DNA from: Shewanella sp. TC10
Lineage (GTDB): Bacteria; Pseudomonadota; Gammaproteobacteria; Enterobacterales; Shewanellaceae
DNA: 64,000 nucleotides
Assembly: GCF_009663145.1 (NCBI RefSeq)
Contig: NZ_VKHR01000016.1
Span: 20,291-84,290 of the forward strand
Direction: 5' to 3'
Shown here: positions 38,200-47,870 of the stretch, one piece after another
Layout of the letters: every line of letters begins with the position of its first letter
How positions within the stretch are numbered: the stretch's first letter is position 1
Translations under genes and position numbers: made by a program
Notes under the pieces: generated by a model
Told to the model about the DNA's origin: nothing
The model's database searches: none
The model's input: only the letters and a program-made list of their open reading frames with translations

Positions 38200-38874
38200 T
38201 TAGAAAGGCCACCATTCGCCCATGAAGAATGAACTTAACCACCCCACCTTTTGGACATCAGCAAAAGTACCAGTACCACTATATTGAATACGGGCATTAG
38301 CAACACGGGTTGACTCTACGGTATTTTCTGGGGTGATATCTTGGCTTCGAACCATGCCAGTAACACGGATAAACTCATCACCATTGTTAATCGAAATCCA
38401 TTTCTCGCCACGAATCACTAAATTACCATTACTCAATACCTGCATGACGTTAGCTGAAATACTGCCATCTAAACTGTTTGACTGATCAGCATCAGACTCA
38501 CGTTTGGTATCCATAGAATCTGAATAACGTAGATCCAGTGGCACACCTTTAATAGTGACATTGCCACCACCAGCGTAAATTGGGTCAACACTTAAATTTG
38601 AGTCTTTCTTAATTTCATTGTTGGCACTTTTCTTCGCTTGAGTAGACTCATTAAGCAACACAGTAATAATATCGCCAACTTTATGAGCTCGAATATCCGA
38701 GTATAAACTCGACGATTGATGATCTATGTAAATTGAACCCGTTGATACCATTTTTGTTGGCGGCGCCTCTGGGTATACAGGGGCATAAAACGGATCATCT
38801 GGAATAGGTTTTTGCTGAGTAGTGCTGCAACCTGCAAGTACTATTGCCGAAGCTAAGGCTAAGTAAATACGCAT
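38200..38874 (-). CDS. flgH: FlgH, L-ring lipoprotein
   Basis: Outer-membrane L-ring subunit. Lipoprotein signal with lipobox LAGC (Cys 16), then [28 protein letters not shown] and the C-terminal [26 protein letters not shown], both conserved. 224 residues; GGAAGG precedes the ATG. Confidence 0.97.
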   Translation of the reverse strand: MRIYLALASAIVLAGCSTTQQKPIPDDPFYAPVYPEAPPTKMVSTGSIYIDHQSSSLYSDIRAHKVGDIITVLLNESTQAKKSANNEIKKDSNLSVDPIYAGGGNVTIKGVPLDLRYSDSMDTKRESDADQSNSLDGSISANVMQVLSNGNLVIRGEKWISINNGDEFIRVTGMVRSQDITPENTVESTRVANARIQYSGTGTFADVQKVGWLSSFFMGEWWPF

Positions 38875-38896
38875 TATCCTTCCCCTTCCATCAAAC

Positions 38897-39685
38897 TTAT
38901 AGATTTTGAGTTACGTAAGACATCATTTGGTCAACAGCTGAAATCACTTTTGAGTTCATCTCATAAATTCGCTGACTTTGAATTAAGTTAACTAACTCTT
39001 CTGTGACATTCACATTCGATGTTTCAAGTGCACCCTGTCGAATTGCACCTAAGCCATCTAATGAAGCCGTGCCTTGAATTGGCGTTCCACTCGCGCCCGT
39101 TTCGGTATACAAGTTTTGGCCTAGAGGATCTAGCCCTGATGGATTAATAAAATCACTCATAGCAAGCTGCCCAACAACTGTACTTTCAGTCGCGCCAGAT
39201 AACTTAACCGAAACTTCACCTTCAGCTGAAACCGTTATCGAGGTTGCATCATCTGGGATAGTGATTGATGGCTGTACAACATAGCCAGAACCTGGGGTCA
39301 CAATTTGGCCATTCTCATCTAAACTAAACTGACCATTTCGCGTATAAGCAGCGGTACCATCTGGCATTTCCACTTCAAAAAAACCAGGCCCCTCAATCAT
39401 TAAATCTAGAGAGTTATCCGTAGTAAGCATGTTGCCTTGGGTGAACATTTTTTGAGTGGCAACAACCTTAGTACCCGCGCCAATATTCAGACCATTAGGT
39501 AGTTTAGTATTATCAGCACTAATACCACCCGCTTGATTCACGGTTTGATAAAGCAAGTCTTCGAATACTGCCCGGCTTTTCTTATAGCCAACAGTACTGG
39601 CATTCGCCACGTTATTAGAAATAACTGCAATATCGGTTTGCTGGGCGTCTAAGCCAGTTTTACTTATCCATAAAGCGGGATGCAT
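38897..39685 (-). CDS. flgG: FlgG, distal rod protein
   Basis: Distal rod subunit: N-terminal [34 protein letters not shown] and C-terminal [25 protein letters not shown]. 262 residues, the standard FlgG length, which distinguishes it from FlgF. TTAGGAG site; 11 bases after flgF. Confidence 0.97.
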   Translation of the reverse strand: MHPALWISKTGLDAQQTDIAVISNNVANASTVGYKKSRAVFEDLLYQTVNQAGGISADNTKLPNGLNIGAGTKVVATQKMFTQGNMLTTDNSLDLMIEGPGFFEVEMPDGTAAYTRNGQFSLDENGQIVTPGSGYVVQPSITIPDDATSITVSAEGEVSVKLSGATESTVVGQLAMSDFINPSGLDPLGQNLYTETGASGTPIQGTASLDGLGAIRQGALETSNVNVTEELVNLIQSQRIYEMNSKVISAVDQMMSYVTQNL

Positions 39686-39696
39686 AATAATTACTC

Positions 39697-40440
39697 CTAA
39701 CTAATTCTCATTAAAGATGACGATGCACGATCAAGGTCTTCGGCATTTTTCATCATCTTCACTTGCATTTCGTATTGGCGCTGAATATCAATTAACGCCA
39801 CCATTTCAGATACAGCATTAACATTGCTGCCTTCAACAGCGCCTGTTTCAACTTTAATATTTGGATCGTTCGGTGCATTAAGCCCTGAGGTCAATCTGAA
39901 TAAACCGTCTTCACCACGCATCATCTCTTGATTGTCAGGGTTAACGAGTTTGATTCGAGCCACTTCTTCGATGACATCAGCTGTAGCGCCTTGTGGTCGT
40001 ACAGAAATAATCCCATCAGGTGATATCTGAACTTTATCGATAGGTAGCGGCAAGACAATAGGGCCTGCCTCACCCATCACAGGGTTTCCACGGCCATTAG
40101 TCAGTAAGCCTGTACTGTCAAAACTTAGACTCCCTGAGCGAGTGTAAGCTTCACCACCATCACCACCTTGTACTGCAATCCAGCCTTTATCTTTGATGGC
40201 GATATCTAAATCACGCCCCGTGGTTTTAATTGGCCCCGAACTAAAGTTATGGCCTGGGCTTTCTGTCATAGAGAAAACACGCGTAGGTAAACCTTCGCCA
40301 AATACTTGCATAGAGCGAGCCTGAGCCAAATCAGCTTTAAAACCATCGGTATTCGCATTGGCTAAATTATTGGCACGAACAGCCAAAGCATTCATATTCT
40401 GCTTTGCCCCACTCATGGCAACATAAAGTAATTTGTCCAT
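39697..40440 (-). CDS. flgF: FlgF, proximal rod protein
   Basis: Proximal rod subunit. ATG 40440 is chosen because GGAG lies 6 bases upstream and the product then begins MDKLLYVAMSGAKQNMNAL, the typical FlgF start; a longer TTG start at 40455 would swallow the ribosome site. Ends LIDIQRQYEMQVKMMKNAEDLD. 247 residues. A near-perfect sigma-54 site lies about 55 bases upstream, making flgF the first gene of a flgF-G-H-I-J-K-L message. Confidence 0.95.
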   Translation of the reverse strand: MDKLLYVAMSGAKQNMNALAVRANNLANANTDGFKADLAQARSMQVFGEGLPTRVFSMTESPGHNFSSGPIKTTGRDLDIAIKDKGWIAVQGGDGGEAYTRSGSLSFDSTGLLTNGRGNPVMGEAGPIVLPLPIDKVQISPDGIISVRPQGATADVIEEVARIKLVNPDNQEMMRGEDGLFRLTSGLNAPNDPNIKVETGAVEGSNVNAVSEMVALIDIQRQYEMQVKMMKNAEDLDRASSSLMRIS

Positions 40441-40489
40441 TTGCTGCTCCGTCAAACTTTCTACATAACAAAAGATATATACAGAACTA

Positions 40490-40505
40490 GCAATCAGTGT
40501 GCCAA
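40490..40505 (-). promoter_or_regulatory. Sigma-54 promoter before flgF
   Basis: Minus strand reads TTGGCAC-N5-TTGC, a full consensus match with correct spacing. It splits the flg genes into a flgBCDE unit and a flgFGHIJKL unit. Confidence 0.88.
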
Positions 40506-40606
40506 AGTATAAAAGGAAGGATATTTAGAATTAACTGAATGAAATATAGAAGAAATAAACAGTGCTATAGAATAAAGAAAGCAGATAAATAGTCAGAATA
40601 AAATGG

Positions 40607-40635
40607 CAAAGAGTTGCCATGGCGGCAACTCTTTG
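40607..40635 (-). terminator. Hairpin after flgE, probable terminator
   Basis: 12-bp perfect stem (CAAAGAGTTGCC and complement) with a 5-base loop, about 30 bases after the flgE stop. The following bases include TTTT but no long T-run. A smaller hairpin (AAACTCT/AGAGTTT) lies between it and the stop. It probably ends or trims the flgBCDE message. Confidence 0.65.
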
Positions 40636-40664
40636 ACTCGCTAAACTCTTTGAGAGTTTAAGAT

Positions 40665-42029
40665 TTATCGAATCTGAAGAATCGATTGGTTCAAGGTGTT
40701 GTTCACTTCAAGCGTACGCGAGTTGGCTTGGAAGTTACGTTGAGCTGAAATCAAATCAACAAGCTCAGTAGTCAAATCAACGTTAGATTGCTCTAAAGCC
40801 GATGAACGAATGCCACCAAATGTGCCACTATTAGCTTCACCCGCTAGAGCAGCACCTGAATCTAAACTCGCCTTCCAAGAAGTGTTACCCACTTGCGTTA
40901 AGCCTTGCTCATTGGCAAAACGAACTAAAGCAACACGTGCTAATGGCTCAGTTGTGCCGTTACTATAACTTGCTGTCACTAGTCCATCTTCACCGATCCC
41001 AACATTAGTTAAGCGGCCAACAGTGGTTCCGTCTTGGGTTAATTCTGTGACTTCAAAAGGTGATGCATATTGAGTTGGATTATTAAAACCAAGTGTAATC
41101 TTCTGACTTCCATCAGCGCCAGGACCTAATACATTAGCACCGTTAACACCCAGTTCTACCGTTTCAACAGTGGTAGGATCTGAACCTGTATAAGCACCCG
41201 CATCATTAAATTTTAAAACTGAGCCTTTCCAGCCAGATGCATTCTCAGCTAATGCAGTACCATCTGCAATACCATCACCTGTGGTATCAACGCCATATGA
41301 ACCACCATTTGCTTGGTCAATATCAACTTGTTTGCCATCAACGGCATAAAATGCGACCCAGTTACTTTCACCTGTGTAAGCACCATCTGTAGGTTTAACA
41401 AAATAAGTCGTCATGATATGAGACTCACCTAACGAGTCATAAATCGTTACAGAAGTTGAATTATTAAACGTGTCAGGATCATTCGGATCAAAATTCGCTG
41501 GATCTAATTCTGACTCGCCGACATTTAGGTTCATTTGTAAGCCAACGTTACTTGTTTGAACTGGGCTACCTGCTGTATCAGGAATTTTAATCGGTACCGT
41601 ACTCGATAAACTCACAGAAGTAGAGTTACCGTCAGCATCAACAGGGAAACCTTGAAGGTAATTACCTGCTGAATCGGTCATAAAGCTTTCTGAGTTAACT
41701 TTGAAAGCACCTGCACGGGTAAATGAGTGATCTTGAGTACCCACTTCAGAAGCTGTAACAAAGAAGCCACCGCCACTAATAGCCATATCAAGTGAGTTAC
41801 TGGTGAACTGTAAACTACCTTGTTGGAATTGCTGAGCCACTTGAGTTGTGGTCGCACCGCCACCCACTGCAGTTTTGCTGTTGGAAAAAATAGAATTAGC
41901 ATAAACATCAGCAAATTCTGCGCGGGACTCTTTAAAGCCAATAGTATTAACGTTGGCAATGTTATTTGCTGTGGTATTGAGATCTTTTTGAGCAGCGGAA
42001 ATACCACTCAAAGCAATGTTAAACGACAT
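40665..42029 (-). CDS. flgE: FlgE, hook protein
   Basis: Subunit of the curved hook. N-terminal SFNIALSGISAAQKDLNTTANNIANVNTIGFKESR and C-terminal LVDLISAQRNFQANSRTLEVNNTLNQSIL. 454 residues with a large exposed middle. AAGGGG site 6 bases before the ATG. Last gene of flgBCDE. Confidence 0.97.
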   Translation of the reverse strand: MSFNIALSGISAAQKDLNTTANNIANVNTIGFKESRAEFADVYANSIFSNSKTAVGGGATTTQVAQQFQQGSLQFTSNSLDMAISGGGFFVTASEVGTQDHSFTRAGAFKVNSESFMTDSAGNYLQGFPVDADGNSTSVSLSSTVPIKIPDTAGSPVQTSNVGLQMNLNVGESELDPANFDPNDPDTFNNSTSVTIYDSLGESHIMTTYFVKPTDGAYTGESNWVAFYAVDGKQVDIDQANGGSYGVDTTGDGIADGTALAENASGWKGSVLKFNDAGAYTGSDPTTVETVELGVNGANVLGPGADGSQKITLGFNNPTQYASPFEVTELTQDGTTVGRLTNVGIGEDGLVTASYSNGTTEPLARVALVRFANEQGLTQVGNTSWKASLDSGAALAGEANSGTFGGIRSSALEQSNVDLTTELVDLISAQRNFQANSRTLEVNNTLNQSILQIR

Positions 42030-42133
42030 AATTCACCCCTTCTCTTACTAATTCTATTTATTGTTAATAGTCAAAATGCTGACCATTATTGATATTTGGT
42101 TGTTAAGCTTTCCACGGTCTAATGTGCAGTAAA

Positions 42134-42904
42134 TTAACTTTCAGCTACAGCAAGTACATCTGACAATTGAATGCCGCCAATACCACGAAGATTTAATATT
42201 GCACCAGTGGTTACATCACCTAATGAAACACTGGAAACGTGAGCGTAAGTCGACACCGCTAAATCTTCTGATGTGCCATCAATTTTACCGTTCGCTTTGA
42301 TGGCATAGTTTCCTTCAGCAACAGGCTCACCGTTTTTATCTAGACCGTCCCATGTCACATCGATGTTGCCGCCTGCAGAACCATCGACTTCGAACGTTCT
42401 AATGACTTGACCCGTTTCATCTTCAATATTGACAGTAATGCTATCAATCGGTGTTGGCGTACTGATCACCCCTTTGACTTCAGAGCTATCAGTGCTGATA
42501 TGGCCTGTATCAGACGGAATAAGCACTTTCTGTCCAACAAGACCAGATGCCTGCAAAGCTTGGCTAGAGCTGGTTAAGGTATTGAGGTTTAGAATCTCTT
42601 CATTTAGCTTGGCAATACCATCTACCGTCGAGAAGGATGCCATTTGAGAAATCATCTGGTCATTTTCTACTGGTTTGAACGGGTCCTGCATAGAAAGCTG
42701 CTGACTTAATAATGCAAAGAAATCTGCTTGAGTCAGTTCCTGGCTATTAGGCTCAGGTGTCTCAGCGACTTCAGCATGCTGAACACTGTCTAAAAAAGCA
42801 TTACCTGTAGTTTCTGTTTGGGTAGTATTAGATGCAATACCAGTAGAACTCGCTGACTGGGTTTGCGGCAAACTTTGACTACTGTAAGGATTAATGAGGC
42901 TCAT
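42134..42904 (-). CDS. flgD: FlgD, hook cap protein
   Basis: Scaffold that caps the growing hook. The N-terminal region has the conserved QADFFALLSQQLSMQDPFKPVENDQMISQMASFS, followed by a FlgD Ig-like domain with VTWDGLDKNGEPVAEGNYAIKA. 256 residues. GGAGG site before the ATG. Between flgC and flgE. Confidence 0.96.
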   Translation of the reverse strand: MSLINPYSSQSLPQTQSASSTGIASNTTQTETTGNAFLDSVQHAEVAETPEPNSQELTQADFFALLSQQLSMQDPFKPVENDQMISQMASFSTVDGIAKLNEEILNLNTLTSSSQALQASGLVGQKVLIPSDTGHISTDSSEVKGVISTPTPIDSITVNIEDETGQVIRTFEVDGSAGGNIDVTWDGLDKNGEPVAEGNYAIKANGKIDGTSEDLAVSTYAHVSSVSLGDVTTGAILNLRGIGGIQLSDVLAVAES

Positions 42905-42928
42905 TTTTTACCTCCAACTAAATTCATA

Positions 42929-43345
42929 TTACTTACCCATACGAAGCGTTTGTTGCAGCATCGATTTTGCCGCATCAGCCACTTGGACATTCATTTGATA
43001 TGACCGAGAAGCAGAAATCATATCTGCCATTTCTTCCATCACATTCACATTTGGTTTATAGATAAAGCCATCACCATCAGCCATTGGGTGATCAGGAGAG
43101 AACTCCTTTAATAACGGTTTATCACTTTCAACAATGCCTTTTACACTGACACTGTGAGAACTATTCTGTTGACTCGTTGCTTTAGCCATTTCAGCTTCAA
43201 AAATCGGATGGCGAGACTTATAAGTTTGATCAACGCTGCTTGAGACAGAATCTGCATTAGCAATGTTACTGGCTGTGGTATTGAGTCGTACCGATTGCGC
43301 TGACATACCTGAACCTGACACATTGAATATATTAAAAAGACTCAT
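42929..43345 (-). CDS. flgC: FlgC, proximal rod protein
   Basis: Rod subunit of 138 residues: MSLFNIFNVSGSGMSAQSVRLNTTASNIANADSV at the start, KPNVNVMEEMADMISASRSYQMNVQ at the end. GGGGATTAATT site, two bases after the flgB stop, so coupled to it. Confidence 0.97.
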   Translation of the reverse strand: MSLFNIFNVSGSGMSAQSVRLNTTASNIANADSVSSSVDQTYKSRHPIFEAEMAKATSQQNSSHSVSVKGIVESDKPLLKEFSPDHPMADGDGFIYKPNVNVMEEMADMISASRSYQMNVQVADAAKSMLQQTLRMGK

Positions 43346-43347
43346 AA

Positions 43348-43746
43348 TTAATCCCCTCTAATCGCTTTACGCATGCCAGTAAACTTACTTTCAAGAAACC
43401 CTAATGACATTTGATACTCTAATGAGTTTTGCATAAATGCTGCTTGTTCTTGCTGGGAGTCAACGGTATTTCCATCACCTGTATCAGGTTGATTTGGCAC
43501 TCGGAACTGAACATGTTCTTGGCTTAATGCCTTTAAATCAAAATGTTTGTCAGTTGTTTGACTCATTTGAAGCCCTTTCTGATGTGAACGGGCACTGTTC
43601 ATTGCAGATGCAAAGTCGACATCACGAGCTTTATAGCCTGGCGTATTTGAATTGGCGATGTTACTTGATAGCACTTCAGCCCTTTGAGCGCGTATGCCCA
43701 ATGAGTATTGATGTATCCCCAAACCGTTTTCAAAATTAATCGCCAT
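43348..43746 (-). CDS. flgB: FlgB, proximal rod protein
   Basis: Rod subunit. The start is set at ATG 43746, which has GGAGG 7 bases upstream and gives the usual MAINFENGLGIHQ opening; an in-frame start 51 bases earlier would place the ribosome site within the gene. Contains LSSNIANSNTPGYKARDVDF and ends FTGMRKAIRGD. 132 residues. First gene of flgBCDE, about 35 bases after a consensus sigma-54 site. Confidence 0.96.
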   Translation of the reverse strand: MAINFENGLGIHQYSLGIRAQRAEVLSSNIANSNTPGYKARDVDFASAMNSARSHQKGLQMSQTTDKHFDLKALSQEHVQFRVPNQPDTGDGNTVDSQQEQAAFMQNSLEYQMSLGFLESKFTGMRKAIRGD

Positions 43747-43781
43747 AAAATTGCCTCCATCAGCTAACTGAGATGAATAAA

Positions 43782-43797
43782 GCAAAGGCTGTGCCAA
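43782..43797 (-). promoter_or_regulatory. Sigma-54 promoter before flgB
   Basis: Minus strand reads TTGGCAC-N5-TTGCT, full consensus. Probably FlrC-dependent, driving flgBCDE. Confidence 0.88.
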
Positions 43798-43833
43798 AAA
43801 ATATAGAAATAACTTAGGAAAGGATAAAAAATA

Positions 43834-43857
43834 AAATGCCAGCGAACGCTGGCATTT
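43834..43857 (-). terminator. Rho-independent terminator after cheR
   Basis: 10-bp stem (AAATGCCAGC/GCTGGCATTT) with GAAC-type tetraloop and T-rich tail on the minus strand, 37 bases past the cheR stop. Separates cheVR from flgB. Confidence 0.88.
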
Positions 43858-43893
43858 GATAAAAATAAAGGTCTTTAATTACAGACACTTAAA

Positions 43894-44727
43894 CTAAGAC
43901 TTTTTCTGATAGTAAATACCTGGATTACATCTAACCATATTAAACTCATCGGTTAATCCTGAAATAGATTCTGACGCTCCAAGGAATAATATGCCGTTAG
44001 GGTTTAGAGCGGCAGCAAATTGCCGCAATATTTTAGCCTTTGCCTCAGGGGCAAAATAAATCAAAACATTCCGACAAAAAATGATGTCGTATTTACCTAA
44101 TAAACTATAACTCTCAAGTAAGTTATGAGCTCTAAAGTTAACTAAACGCTTTACATTATCTTTAACCTTCATATTACCTGATGGTAATTGATCAAAAAAT
44201 TGCCTTTTACGTTCAGGGGATAAACCTCTAGCCAATGCCAAACTATCGTATTCAGCGTTTTTACACCGTTCGAGCATTGAGGGTGATAAGTCTGTCGCTT
44301 GAATGGTGGCGTTGCCTGGCAAAGCGCCTGGCTTACGCTGTTGATACTCAAGAATCGTCATCGCTAAGGAGTAAGGTTCTTGGCCAGACGAACATGCCGC
44401 CGACCATATTTTCAAAGGTCGACCTAATCGGCTGTACTCGGGTAATAACGAATTATGCAGTAACTCAAACGGATATTTATCTCTGAACCACAATGTTTCA
44501 TTGGTGGTCATCGCATCGATAACTTCCGCTCGTAGATGTCTTTCAGTAGGTTTCATCGAACGCTTAACGACCTCTGATAATGAAGGTAAATTATATTTAC
44601 CCATTAAAGGCGCTAAGCGGCTTCTTACTAAATATTGTTTATTGTCACCTAATACAATGCCGCTGTGCTGCTCTAAAAAAAGCTTAAACTGATTATATTC
44701 TGCTTCAGCGAGTGATTTATTAGTCAC
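43894..44727 (-). CDS. cheR: CheR, chemoreceptor methyltransferase (GTG start)
   Basis: SAM-dependent methyltransferase that methylates receptor glutamates, opposing CheB. N-terminal helical domain (1-75), catalytic domain with WSAACSSGQEPYSLAM (SAM-binding motif I), ATDLSPSMLERC and DIIFCRNVLIYF. 277 residues. GTG 44727 has AGGG 7 bases upstream. Sits after cheV, away from cheA/B/Y/Z, as is common in polar flagellates. Confidence 0.96.
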   Translation of the reverse strand: MTNKSLAEAEYNQFKLFLEQHSGIVLGDNKQYLVRSRLAPLMGKYNLPSLSEVVKRSMKPTERHLRAEVIDAMTTNETLWFRDKYPFELLHNSLLPEYSRLGRPLKIWSAACSSGQEPYSLAMTILEYQQRKPGALPGNATIQATDLSPSMLERCKNAEYDSLALARGLSPERKRQFFDQLPSGNMKVKDNVKRLVNFRAHNLLESYSLLGKYDIIFCRNVLIYFAPEAKAKILRQFAAALNPNGILFLGASESISGLTDEFNMVRCNPGIYYQKKS

Positions 44728-44892
44728 ATTTACACCCTATTATAAAGAAATTACCTATCAAGTAATTTCAGTGTGAACCTGCCGCTTTTACGTTTACTTA
44801 AAGTTAATATACTAAGTAACTCAGTTAATCGTAAGTCAGACTCTGAAAGTCTGCCTCTACATATAATCATAGACAGACTATCGTAACAATGC

Positions 44893-45813
44893 TTATAAAA
44901 TTAAGTGTTTATTTACCGCAGATGCAAGTTCATCAGGATTGAATTTCGCAATGAAATCATTAGCCCCAACTTTCTCAACCATTGCTTGGTTAAATACACC
45001 ACTCAAGGACGTATGCAGTACCACTTTAATGTCCTTAAGCTTAGGATCATCACGTATTTCTGCCGTGAGCGTATAGCCATCCATTTCTGGCATTTCAATA
45101 TCAGAGATAATTAATGGAATTTCTTCGGCTACATTGTCCATTTCAGTTGCAATTGCTTTTAGTTTTTCCAGCGCATCTTTACCATCAATTGCAGTATCTA
45201 TTTGCAGGTTTAGCGACTCTAAAGAGCGAATAATCTGTTTTCGAGCAACTGCTGAGTCATCAATAACCATGATATGGTAATGTTGTTCACGATCAATAGT
45301 TAACGCATCATCAGCTTCTTTACTGATTTCAGTTTTAACCGGTGAAATTTCGTCTAAAATTTTCTCGACATCTAATATCTCAACTAATTCACCTTCAATT
45401 TCTGTGACAGCAGTTAAATATGAGTTACGCCCCGCACCTTGTGGTGGTGGCATAATAGACTCCCAGTTCATATTGATAATTCGCTCAACAGAGCTCACTA
45501 AAAATCCTTGAATGCTGCGGTTATACTCAGCAATGATAATGAAGCAGTTTTCCGTTGATGTTAACGGACGGCCACCTGTTGCCGCACTCAAATCAATTAC
45601 TGAAATGGTCGAACCACGGATATGTGCAATGCCTTTAATCATAGGGCTGAGGCGCGGCAAAGTGGTTAATGGCGGACACTGTAAGACTTCTTTTACTTTA
45701 AAAACGTTAATACCAAAACGTTGACGGCCATTCAATTTAAAAAGTAACAACTCGAGTCTGTTTTGACCAACAAGTTGAGTACGTTTATTGACTGATTCAA
45801 GAATACTCGACAT
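44893..45813 (-). CDS. cheV: CheV, CheW-receiver fusion coupling protein
   Basis: Scaffold linking receptors to CheA, with a phosphorylatable receiver. CheW-like domain (about 15-160: FGINVFKVKEVLQCPPLTTLPRL) and receiver (about 180-303) with D185/D186, phospho-acceptor D238 (ISDIEMPEMDG) and a Lys near AKF. 306 residues. AGGG before the ATG. Upstream of cheR with a 165-base gap that has no recognisable gene. Confidence 0.96.
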   Translation of the reverse strand: MSSILESVNKRTQLVGQNRLELLLFKLNGRQRFGINVFKVKEVLQCPPLTTLPRLSPMIKGIAHIRGSTISVIDLSAATGGRPLTSTENCFIIIAEYNRSIQGFLVSSVERIINMNWESIMPPPQGAGRNSYLTAVTEIEGELVEILDVEKILDEISPVKTEISKEADDALTIDREQHYHIMVIDDSAVARKQIIRSLESLNLQIDTAIDGKDALEKLKAIATEMDNVAEEIPLIISDIEMPEMDGYTLTAEIRDDPKLKDIKVVLHTSLSGVFNQAMVEKVGANDFIAKFNPDELASAVNKHLIL

Positions 45814-46138
45814 AACCCTGCCTTAATTAATACAGCCCCTACGGGCATTTTTCTTATGATTTAAAGCGACACTAATCCAACTACCATCAAATTGTAACAC
45901 ACGCTAAATTTGATTTTTCGCTATATTAATAGCTTTAATGTAATAGGCATAGTTATTGCTTTAAATTAATCAATTACCATATAAACCATTATTTTCAGCT
46001 GAAAAGTCAAACTTCTGACTTCTGGTTCATTTATTCTTCTGTGAATAGTTCAGCTTAAAAAATTTTTTTAAATCAATGTATTTAAACCGCTAACATGAAG
46101 TATAGAGGTATTCTGGCAATATTCGCTAGAAACAAAAT
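45814..46138. other. Divergent intergenic region between cheV and flgA
   Basis: 325 AT-rich bases with no gene. They must hold the cheV promoter (minus) and the flgA promoter (plus). I see one sigma-54-like site on the plus strand (45944-45960) and a 6-bp inverted repeat AAGTCA/TGACTT at 46004-46021, meaning unknown. Confidence 0.6.
45944..45960 (+). promoter_or_regulatory. Candidate sigma-54 promoter upstream of flgA
   Basis: TAGGCAT-N5-TTGCT with correct GG/GC spacing, but about 180 bases from the flgA ATG, which would give a long leader. Moderate match in AT-rich DNA. Confidence 0.45.
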
Positions 46139-46861
46139 ATGAACAAAAACATTCTTTTGCTACTTATCATAATGTGCTCTACTTTTCCGGCTTTAGCCAG
46201 TGAAGGTAGCACTGTTACCTACTCTTTATCGACCATTACCGAGTTAGCTAAAGAGACTGTGGCAAAAAAAATAACTGAAACACCTTCATATCACCCAAAT
46301 GCAAAAATCAACATATTGCCACAACGTTTAGAAGGCAGACTAAATCCACCAGCCTGTTATCCACCAATAACAGTAGAAATGGCCAGCGACAGGCCGATTA
46401 ATCGCACTAATACAGTAAAAGTAAGCTGTATAAGTCCTGAGTTCGACTACCCGTGGCAAATGTACTTATCGGTTAAAGTTGAAGTCCTCTATCCAGTCGT
46501 CACTGCAAAAAGCATCATTGAAAAAGGTGAGCTTATTACAGATGACACCATTGAAATCAACTTTGTCGATCAACACAGTATTCGTGGCCAATTTTTCTCT
46601 GGTATAGCTGACATTGTTGGCACTCGATCTAAAAGGCGCGTCGCAGCCAAAGCACCATTACTCAATAATAACCTATGTTTTGTGTGTAAAGGGGATTCGG
46701 TATCGATATACGCTAAAACAAATAGCTTTGAAATAAAAACTGCCGGTGAAGCATTAAGAGATGGTAATGTTGGAGATACGATAAGAGTAAAAAACTCCAA
46801 TTCAAACAGGAGACTAGATGTTATTGTCATAGGTGTTGGCGAAGTTGAAGTTAGGATGTAA
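46139..46861 (+). CDS. flgA: FlgA, P-ring assembly chaperone
   Basis: Periplasmic chaperone for FlgI. Signal peptide (1-21; cleavage near PALA-SE), N-terminal domain, then a C-terminal SAF domain with VVTAKSIIEKGELITDDTIE and VRVKNSNSNRRLDVIV-type closing pattern. 240 residues. The ribosome site is poor. Starts the plus-strand flgA-flgM-flgN group. Confidence 0.94.
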   Translation: MNKNILLLLIIMCSTFPALASEGSTVTYSLSTITELAKETVAKKITETPSYHPNAKINILPQRLEGRLNPPACYPPITVEMASDRPINRTNTVKVSCISPEFDYPWQMYLSVKVEVLYPVVTAKSIIEKGELITDDTIEINFVDQHSIRGQFFSGIADIVGTRSKRRVAAKAPLLNNNLCFVCKGDSVSIYAKTNSFEIKTAGEALRDGNVGDTIRVKNSNSNRRLDVIVIGVGEVEVRM

Positions 46862-46869
46862 AATAATCC

Positions 46870-46896
46870 TAAAGTTCTTTCTGACACGGCCGATAA
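46870..46896 (+). promoter_or_regulatory. Sigma-28 promoter before flgM
   Basis: TAAAG-N14-GCCGATAA is a perfect match to the FliA consensus, just after the flgA stop and about 40 bases before the flgM ATG. It gives FliA-dependent feedback on its own anti-sigma factor. Confidence 0.9.
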
Positions 46897-46933
46897 CCTG
46901 TTAGGAATACCATAAATTACGCTGGAGCCTTAC

Positions 46934-47263
46934 ATGGCAATTGATATTAACAATCTAAAAACAGCTTCACACACTCAGTTACGCACAAGTCGTGACTCAA
47001 GTGCTGCAACTAAATCTGCTGATTCAACAAGCAGTAATACAGCGGCTGTTAAAACTGATTCGGTCAGCATTACCTCGCAAGCGCAGCAGCTGCAAGGAGC
47101 TCAGAGCAACATGGCATCGTTACCTGAAATTGATCAAAGTAAAGTTGATGCAATTAAAACAGCGATTTCAGAAGGTCGATATAAAGTAGACCCTGAAAAA
47201 CTTGCTGCTAATATTGCAAGTTTTGAAGCTGACATGAGCGGACTTAATTTCGACCAAGAGTAA
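46934..47263 (+). CDS. flgM: FlgM, anti-sigma-28 factor
   Basis: FlgM binds FliA and is exported when the hook is complete. Disordered Ser/Thr-rich N-terminal half, then the FliA-binding C-terminal helices (DQSKVDAIKTAISEGRYKVDPEKLA). 109 residues. GGAG 6 bases before the ATG. Confidence 0.96.
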   Translation: MAIDINNLKTASHTQLRTSRDSSAATKSADSTSSNTAAVKTDSVSITSQAQQLQGAQSNMASLPEIDQSKVDAIKTAISEGRYKVDPEKLAANIASFEADMSGLNFDQE

Positions 47264-47328
47264 TTTCATAATGACTCTTGGTTAATCTCGCATTAAAAAT
47301 GCAATGTGAATTTTAAAAAGAGTATCTT

Positions 47329-47754
47329 ATGAATGAATTACTACAGCTGTTATCTTTTCAGCACGGCACCTTGTCGTCGCTGAAAAAACTCGTATCTGCA
47401 GAAAAACAAGCGCTAACCGATCAAGACGCTGACACTCTGTTAGCTTTAGCACGGGAAAAAGTCACCTGCCTAAATGAATTACAGCAGAACGATCAAAAAC
47501 TGGCTAACCATCCAGACAAAGCGTTACTCAACTCTAATGCGGAGCTCGCTGAAAAAGTTGAAGAAGCGAAAGTTATTCTAGAGCAGTGTAAGGATATTAA
47601 TAATCAAAATGCCAGTTTAATTGAGCTTAATATCGCAAGTTTGAATCGCTTCTCACAAGCAATGCAAATGAGCCGTAATGCCACCAGCCTGACTTATAAT
47701 GACAAAGGCCGAACCTCAACCATCTCCTCTTTAGGTTCAAACTTAAAAGCGTAA
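47329..47754 (+). CDS. flgN: FlgN, FlgK/FlgL export chaperone
   Basis: Helical chaperone of 141 residues. LVSAEKQALTDQDADTLLALAREKVTCLNELQQND is the FlgN-family pattern and SRNATSLTYNDKGRTST near the C-terminus is conserved. Follows flgM by 65 bases, its usual neighbour. A hairpin terminator follows. Confidence 0.94.
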   Translation: MNELLQLLSFQHGTLSSLKKLVSAEKQALTDQDADTLLALAREKVTCLNELQQNDQKLANHPDKALLNSNAELAEKVEEAKVILEQCKDINNQNASLIELNIASLNRFSQAMQMSRNATSLTYNDKGRTSTISSLGSNLKA

Positions 47755-47822
47755 CTGTTCGATGTTACCATGTTAAATTGCTGCAGTGCTGACAAGCTCA
47801 AATCAGTTAATAACAAATACAA

Positions 47823-47850
47823 AAAAGCCACTAAAACAGTGGCTTTTATT
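47823..47850. terminator. Bidirectional terminator between flgN and flgP
   Basis: 10-bp stem AAAAGCCACT/AGTGGCTTTT with A-run on one side and T-rich on the other, lying between the convergent flgN and flgP stops. Can serve both strands. Confidence 0.88.
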
Positions 47851-47870
47851 ATTCTTCGTTACCAAACTGC

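Noticed and set aside
46113..46127. CTGGCAATATTCGCT just before flgA, resembling a sigma-54 promoter
   Set aside because: Only 8 bases separate GG and GC instead of 10, and it is too close to the start codon.
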